Assembly: GCA_965215315.1 (NCBI GenBank)
Contig: CBDCDB010000008.1
Coordinates: 2,356,001-2,420,000 of the forward strand
Direction: 5' to 3'
From: Truepera sp965215315
Lineage (GTDB): Bacteria > Deinococcota > Deinococci > Deinococcales > Trueperaceae
Length of the DNA stretch: 64,000 nt
Of the stretch, positions 60,210 through 64,000 are shown piece by piece. The stretch's first letter is position 1, and each line of letters begins with the position of its first letter. The notes beneath the pieces are model-generated. The model had not been told where the DNA came from. It did no database searches and saw nothing but the letters and a program-made list of their open reading frames with translations. A program made the position numbers and the translations under genes.

Positions 60210-60566
60210 ATGATCAGCGTTGCCAACCGTATTTTCGTCAATCCCGACTACGCCGAGGCGTTTGAAGCGCGTTTTGCCGACCGCGCCGGACTCGTTGACA
60301 GTATGCCCGGATTTTTGTTCAACCAGGTGCTACGCCCGAGCGCCCCCGGTCAACCGTACATCGTCTTGACCTACTGGGAGACTTACGCGCAGTTCGAGGC
60401 GTGGACGAGTTCCGAAGCGTTTCGTGAGGGGCACGCCAAGAGCAGCACCCTGCCCAAAGAGGCGTTTTCCGGGCGTAACGTGCTGGAGATTCATCAGGTG
60501 ATTCAAGACTCGCGCGACGCAGATTTAGAGGTGCCGGAGCCGCTTAAGCTCGAGAATCCCCACTAA
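60210..60566 (+). CDS. Antibiotic biosynthesis monooxygenase-domain protein (HmoA/IsdG-like)
   Basis: A 118-residue ABM-domain protein: MISVANRIFVNPDYAEAFEARFADRAGLVDSMPGFLFNQVLRP, then YIVLTYWETYAQFEAWTSSEAFREGHAK. The dimeric ferredoxin-like fold and the NRIxV opening are shared with heme-degrading monooxygenases of the HmoA type and with small quinol monooxygenases. GGAGG precedes the ATG. It stands alone, with the convergent META-domain gene nine bases after its stop. Heme degradation is a family-based guess. Confidence 0.8.
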   Translation: MISVANRIFVNPDYAEAFEARFADRAGLVDSMPGFLFNQVLRPSAPGQPYIVLTYWETYAQFEAWTSSEAFREGHAKSSTLPKEAFSGRNVLEIHQVIQDSRDADLEVPEPLKLENPH

Positions 60567-60574
60567 CGTCAAGG

Positions 60575-61021
60575 CTACGGCGTTTCGCCTCCTCGCGCAA
60601 ATGTCAGAATTACGGCATTTGCGCCGTCTAGTAGCTCCAAGCGGTTACCGACAACGCGGTAGTTGGCAGCCTCATATAGTGCATTTGTATACCTGTTGGC
60701 TTGCTGTTCCCAGCTTTTTATACACCCCATCATCGTGCTTCCAAAGCCTGGTGAGATTTCAAAATGGATCAACCTCGCTTTATAGGGGCCACCATAATAA
60801 TTGCAGCCGTCCCAGCCGCCGAGTGACCATCTGCTGAACTCGAGCGTGATGTTCGTTTCTGGCAGAAGTGGGTTGCCGTTTAGGGACTCGAGCGTCCAAG
60901 TTGTTCCCGTAAACCTGACGTTGCCGACCGGTTGCGCCAAAACGTTGCTCAGTCCGGCATATAGAGTCAGGAGGAAAACAGCAAACACCGCATGGTTGAC
61001 AAACGTTTGACGAACACGCAT
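60575..61021 (-). CDS. Exported META-domain protein (HslJ-like)
   Basis: About 148 residues. A signal peptide or anchor (VNHAVFAVFLLTLYAGLSNVLAQ) is followed by a META domain: GTTWTLESLNGNPLLPETNITLEFSRWSLGGWDGCNYYGGPY, FEISPGFGSTMMGC, YTNALYEAANYRVVGNRLELL. META/HslJ proteins are small envelope proteins linked to stress or inhibitor resistance. The ATG at 61021 is chosen for the AGGAGGAAAT-like site just before it (GGAGGAAATC). Function beyond the domain is unknown. Confidence 0.8.
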   Translation of the reverse strand: MRVRQTFVNHAVFAVFLLTLYAGLSNVLAQPVGNVRFTGTTWTLESLNGNPLLPETNITLEFSRWSLGGWDGCNYYGGPYKARLIHFEISPGFGSTMMGCIKSWEQQANRYTNALYEAANYRVVGNRLELLDGANAVILTFARGGETP

Positions 61022-61056
61022 GATTTCCTCCACAACTCTGAACCACAGCAGTTTAC

Positions 61057-61869
61057 TCAGTCCCAGTCCGGCCCCTCTTTCGGCGCGGCCAGCCGCTCCC
61101 CGCGCGCCAACGCAAAAATACGCGTCATCTCTGCGTCAGAGAGTTCAAAGTCGAAAATTTCAAAGTTGCTTACCCGGTTTTTCTCCGACGCCGACTTGGG
61201 AATCGCTGCTACTTGGTCTTGCTGCACAAGCCAGCGCAGCGTCACCTGAACCGGACTTTTGCCGTGCGCCTCACCGATTTCTTTGAGCGCCGCGTCGTTC
61301 GTCACTTTGCCCTGTGCGATGGGGCTGTAGGCCGTCAGCAGATAGTCTTGCGCTGTTGCCTGCTCGAGCAGCGCCGCTTGCCCCAGATACGGGTGATACT
61401 CGACCTGATTGGCAAAAATTTGGGTGATCGTTTGAGCCTCGTCTATCAGTTTGGTGGGAAAATTGCTGACACCGATGTGCCGCACCGCACCCTGATTTTG
61501 CAACTCGAGACACGCCCCCAACGTTTCAGCGAGCGGCATGTCCGGGTTAGGCCAGTGCAGCAGCAGCAAGTCTACATAGTCGGTCTGCAATTTGCCGAGG
61601 CTTTCGGTAGTGCTGGTCAAGACAGCTTCACGGCTGAAGTTATCGGGCTTGACCTTCGTGACCAAAAAAATCTCGTCGCGGGTTACATCGGCTTTTTGCA
61701 ATCCGGCCCCGACAAATTCTTCGTTGTCGTAGCCTTGCGCCGTGTCGATATGCCGGTAGCCGAGTGAAAGCGCGTGGTGGACGGCCTCGGTACAATCATC
61801 GCCCCTTAAATCCCAGGTTCCCAACCCGAGCGCAGGTACCGAAACGCCTTGAACGTTGCTATATTTCAT
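61057..61869 (-). CDS. Aldo-keto reductase, second copy
   Basis: A 270-residue NADPH-dependent reductase: VSVPALGLGTWDLRGDD, RHIDTAQGYDNEEFVG (Asp, Tyr), FLVTKVKPDN (Lys), LLLLHWPNP (His), HIGVSNFPTKL, NQVEYHPYL, PKSASEKNRVSNFEIFDF. AGGAGGAC precedes the ATG. It is only moderately like the reductase at 22048. Substrate unknown; general aldehyde detoxification is usual for such copies. Confidence 0.9.
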   Translation of the reverse strand: MKYSNVQGVSVPALGLGTWDLRGDDCTEAVHHALSLGYRHIDTAQGYDNEEFVGAGLQKADVTRDEIFLVTKVKPDNFSREAVLTSTTESLGKLQTDYVDLLLLHWPNPDMPLAETLGACLELQNQGAVRHIGVSNFPTKLIDEAQTITQIFANQVEYHPYLGQAALLEQATAQDYLLTAYSPIAQGKVTNDAALKEIGEAHGKSPVQVTLRWLVQQDQVAAIPKSASEKNRVSNFEIFDFELSDAEMTRIFALARGERLAAPKEGPDWD

Positions 61870-62003
61870 CTTGTCCTCCTGAGGTCACTTTATAAAATTG
61901 GGCGGCGCACGATATCGCATCACCTTGCACTTGTGGCGACTAAAATAATTACGTCCCTCACGCAAAAGCACATGGCCCTGACCTAAACACACCGCAAATA
62001 GGG

Positions 62004-62009
62004 CATAAT
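62004..62009 (+). promoter_or_regulatory. Leaderless-type -10 box of the polyphosphate glucokinase gene
   Basis: CATAAT is separated from the GTG start at 62016 by six bases, with no ribosome-binding site. Confidence 0.4.
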
Positions 62010-62015
62010 GTCACT

Positions 62016-62816
62016 GTGGCCCGTAAAAAAGCATCTTCCGAAGCGCAAACTTCTAAAGTGCAGTCTCCTAAAATCCAACCGCTCCTCGGTATCGACATCG
62101 GTGGTTCCGGTATCAAGGGGGCGCTCGTTGACCCCGGCACCGGCGAACTACTGACCGAACGCTACCGCATCGACACGCCGCAACCCGCAACGCCCGAGGC
62201 CGTCGCTGAAATTGTCACTGAAATTGTGACGTTTTTTGACTATACGGGCGTCGTTGGCTGCACTTTTCCAGCGATTGTCAAACGCGGCGTGACGCTTTCG
62301 GCAGCGAACGTTGACAAGAGCTGGATTGGGTTCGACGCCGATACGCTGTTTACCGAGACGACCGGGTGCGAGGTGCATCTCTTAAACGACGCCGACGCCG
62401 CCGGAATTGCCGAGGCGACCTTTGGCGCAGGAAAAGGCGTTGCGGGCGTGGTAATTTTGTTGACCTTCGGTACCGGCATCGGCAGCGCGATGTTTTATGA
62501 CGGCAAGCTCGTGCCGAATACCGAGCTCGGACACCTGTTTTTAGACAAGGGGCAGGAGGCCGAGGCGTGGGCCGCTGACCGGGTGCGTAAAGACGATGAC
62601 CTGCCGTGGAAAAAGTGGGGCAAACGGGTGAACGCGTATTTGAAACACTTAGAGTTCATCTTCTCCCCCGACCTGTTTATCTTAGGCGGCGGCGTCAGCA
62701 AAAAGAGCGAGAAATATCTCGAGTTTCTAGACCCCAAAACGCCCATCGTCCCGGCCACGCTGCTCAACGAAGCGGGGATCGTCGGGGCGGCGCTGTGGGC
62801 TTCACATTCCGAATAG
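62016..62816 (+). CDS. Polyphosphate glucokinase (ROK family)
   Basis: A 266-residue ROK kinase of the polyphosphate-glucokinase type: LLGIDIGGSGIKGALVDPGTGEL, VGCTFPAIVKRG, NVDKSWIGFDADTLF, LLNDADAAGIAEATFGAG (catalytic Asp), VILLTFGTGIGSAMFYDG, NTELGHLFLDKG, LFILGGGVSKKSEKYLEFL. The enzyme makes glucose 6-phosphate using polyphosphate or ATP. It starts at GTG behind a leaderless-type box. It could serve glucose released by the sugar systems of this region. The ferredoxin gene follows after seven bases. Confidence 0.92.
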   Translation: MARKKASSEAQTSKVQSPKIQPLLGIDIGGSGIKGALVDPGTGELLTERYRIDTPQPATPEAVAEIVTEIVTFFDYTGVVGCTFPAIVKRGVTLSAANVDKSWIGFDADTLFTETTGCEVHLLNDADAAGIAEATFGAGKGVAGVVILLTFGTGIGSAMFYDGKLVPNTELGHLFLDKGQEAEAWAADRVRKDDDLPWKKWGKRVNAYLKHLEFIFSPDLFILGGGVSKKSEKYLEFLDPKTPIVPATLLNEAGIVGAALWASHSE

Positions 62817-62823
62817 GAGAATT

Positions 62824-63192
62824 ATGCCAACCCTAAAAGTTATGGGACAGAGCCTCGAGGTTTCAGAAAGCACCCGTCTGGTCACAGCAATTGAAGACTC
62901 AGGCGTTGCGATTGGGCACCGCTGCGGCGGCAAAGGCCGCTGCACGACCTGCCGCGTAACGTTTGTCTCGGGTGAGCCAGAGACGTTTACGAAGGCTGAG
63001 TTTGCCAAGTTAGGGCTCGAGTCTGGTGCTGCGTCAGAGTACCGTTTGTCGTGTCAGATTTTGTGTGATCACGATATGGAAGCGTTACTGCTCATGACCC
63101 TGGACAATCAGGAATGGAAAGATACCGGCCCCGCCGTCGCTGAGGCGGTCGAACCGGAAGCCGAGTGGTTTATGCGGGGAGACCTCGAGTAA
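62824..63192 (+). CDS. 2Fe-2S ferredoxin
   Basis: A 122-residue plant-type ferredoxin. Cluster ligands are in HRCGGKGRCTTCRV (three Cys) and YRLSCQILC (fourth). The start has AGGAGAA upstream and lies seven bases after the kinase stop, so the two probably share a transcript. The C-terminal 30 residues are acidic (AEAVEPEAEWFMRGDLE), a longer tail than the typical domain. A redox partner may be the reductase at 27782 or another elsewhere. Confidence 0.88.
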   Translation: MPTLKVMGQSLEVSESTRLVTAIEDSGVAIGHRCGGKGRCTTCRVTFVSGEPETFTKAEFAKLGLESGAASEYRLSCQILCDHDMEALLLMTLDNQEWKDTGPAVAEAVEPEAEWFMRGDLE

Positions 63193-63210
63193 GCTCTCCT
63201 AGTGGCTGCA

Positions 63211-64000
63211 TTATTGCCATCTCGGTTGCGTCCCGTTCAAATCCGTAAACCCGTACTCACCTACGAGTCCCCAAGTCGAAAGCGCTTGACCTGCTTTAGC
63301 CGAAACATTCGGGTCGCTAGCAAGCGCGACAACTGCCCTGCCGATATAGCGAGGCGTTTCTGATGCGATAAAGTTCGGGTCTTTTTTCGCGCCATCTTGC
63401 CAGTTTGCTTCGGTGACGCCGAAGTGATCTAGCATCTCTTCCGAACGTAAATAGCCGGGAGTTAGCGCCAATGCGGTAATCTTCGCCTCGGACCGCGTGA
63501 CTTTTTTACCTACCATCGTCTCTACTTTGCCGCTCAAGTCAGCCGCCATCCCGACCGCCAGCCTTATCACTGACGTTTTTACGAGGTCGTAGAGAAAATT
63601 ACCGCGATATTTCAAGGTTTCCCCATCAGTAATTTCAATGATGAGGCCGCTTCCTTGCGTAACCATTAACGGCACTCCGTAACGGCTCGTGATGCTGTGG
63701 GTAAAGACGGCACGCTCGAGCATCTTCAGACCTTTTTTAAGGTCTAGCTCCCAAAACGGTTTACCCCATTCAGCTAGTGACTCACCGCCCCAGATGTCAT
63801 TGACCAAAATATCAAGCTGCCCGTCTTGCTCAGCCTTGACGCGCTCAAAGAGAGCCTTGACCTCTTCTTCTTTGGTGTGGTCGGTTTGGACGGCAATACC
63901 TTTCCCACCCGCCGCCGTCACCAACTCGGCAGTCTCGTCAATCGTTTCAGAGCGGTTCATATCTGACGGACTTCCCCTCACACTGCGGCCCGTACAGTAA
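63211..64000 (-). CDS. Short-chain dehydrogenase/reductase, N-terminus beyond the window
   Basis: The frame is open from base 64000 on the minus strand and reads TGRSVRGSPSDMNRSETIDETAELV, then LDILVNDIWGGE (NNA-like NAG variant), GLIIEITDGETLKYRGNFLYDLVKTSVIRLA with the YxxxK pair, and ITALALTPGYLRSEEMLDHFGV. The glycine-rich cofactor loop should lie just outside the window, so the ATG at 63981 or 63960 is not the true start. Such SDRs are broad NAD(P)-dependent oxidoreductases. It converges on the ferredoxin gene with an 18-base gap. Confidence 0.85.
   Translation of the reverse strand, partial: YCTGRSVRGSPSDMNRSETIDETAELVTAAGGKGIAVQTDHTKEEEVKALFERVKAEQDGQLDILVNDIWGGESLAEWGKPFWELDLKKGLKMLERAVFTHSITSRYGVPLMVTQGSGLIIEITDGETLKYRGNFLYDLVKTSVIRLAVGMAADLSGKVETMVGKKVTRSEAKITALALTPGYLRSEEMLDHFGVTEANWQDGAKKDPNFIASETPRYIGRAVVALASDPNVSAKAGQALSTWGLVGEYGFTDLNGTQPRWQ

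Noticed and set aside
1..64000. Search for tRNA, rRNA, tmRNA and riboswitch genes
   Set aside because: No cloverleaf with a GTTCGA-type T-loop and CCA-side stem, and no rRNA stretches, were recognised in any spacer.

Overview
The window looks like a chromosomal segment of a member of the Deinococcota, perhaps Trueperaceae-like. This is inferred from gene content and signals, not from a database search. The grounds are moderately high GC host genes (roughly 55-60 percent by eye), many genes with a TANNNT box 5-7 bases before the start codon and no Shine-Dalgarno (leaderless style), a roadblock/MglA-type GTPase/DUF4388 cluster, an XPB-Bax1 (DUF790) pair and many binding-protein sugar importers. 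No rRNA or tRNA gene was recognised.

Layout. 1-1703: a broken rRNA methyltransferase gene carrying nested IS remnants, then an IS1595-type element. 1727-4857: a small-GTPase signalling cluster (roadblock, MglA-like GTPase, DUF4388) divergent from a BLUF blue-light sensor and a second roadblock-like protein. 5123-7969: XPB helicase and Bax1-type nuclease. 7966-13270: an ABC exporter half and a sugar ABC importer. 13559-17408: ruvB, a dihydrodipicolinate-synthase-like aldolase, mutL. 17425-19965: an AT-rich type II restriction-modification island behind an antitoxin-like small gene. 20149-29167: ABC exporter half, aldo-keto reductase, purF, purL, an acetyltransferase and a ferredoxin-NADP reductase.

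29252-33447 is a decayed sugar locus: beta-xylosidase, sugar-binding protein and LacI regulator, broken by nonsense changes, a 7-bp duplication, IS remnants and an intact-looking IS630. 33809-52318 is a long, mostly co-directional carbohydrate locus: DeoR regulator, amidohydrolase, SIS isomerase/deaminase, two tandem paralogous ABC importers, a GH4 glycosidase, a secreted GH114 endo-alpha-1,4-polygalactosaminidase, a DUF4874/DUF4832 protein, an MFS transporter and a PfkB kinase. It can be read as a pathway that cuts an alpha-galactosamine-type polymer outside the cell, imports the fragments, hydrolyses them, phosphorylates the sugar and isomerises or deaminates it; the substrate is a hypothesis. 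52468-57823 is an IS graveyard (IS1182 intact, IS630-, IS4- and IS110-type decayed). 58115-64000 holds a formylglycine-generating enzyme, a broken beta-propeller lipoprotein gene, small stress or metabolic genes, polyphosphate glucokinase, a ferredoxin and an SDR gene cut by the window edge.

Two genome-scale signals cut across this. The palindrome CTCGAG occurs about 117 times by eye (about 16-19 expected), in host genes and spacers but almost never in the IS elements or the methyltransferase gene. A roughly 110-bp dispersed repeat (MITE-like) occurs four times, once inside a gene.
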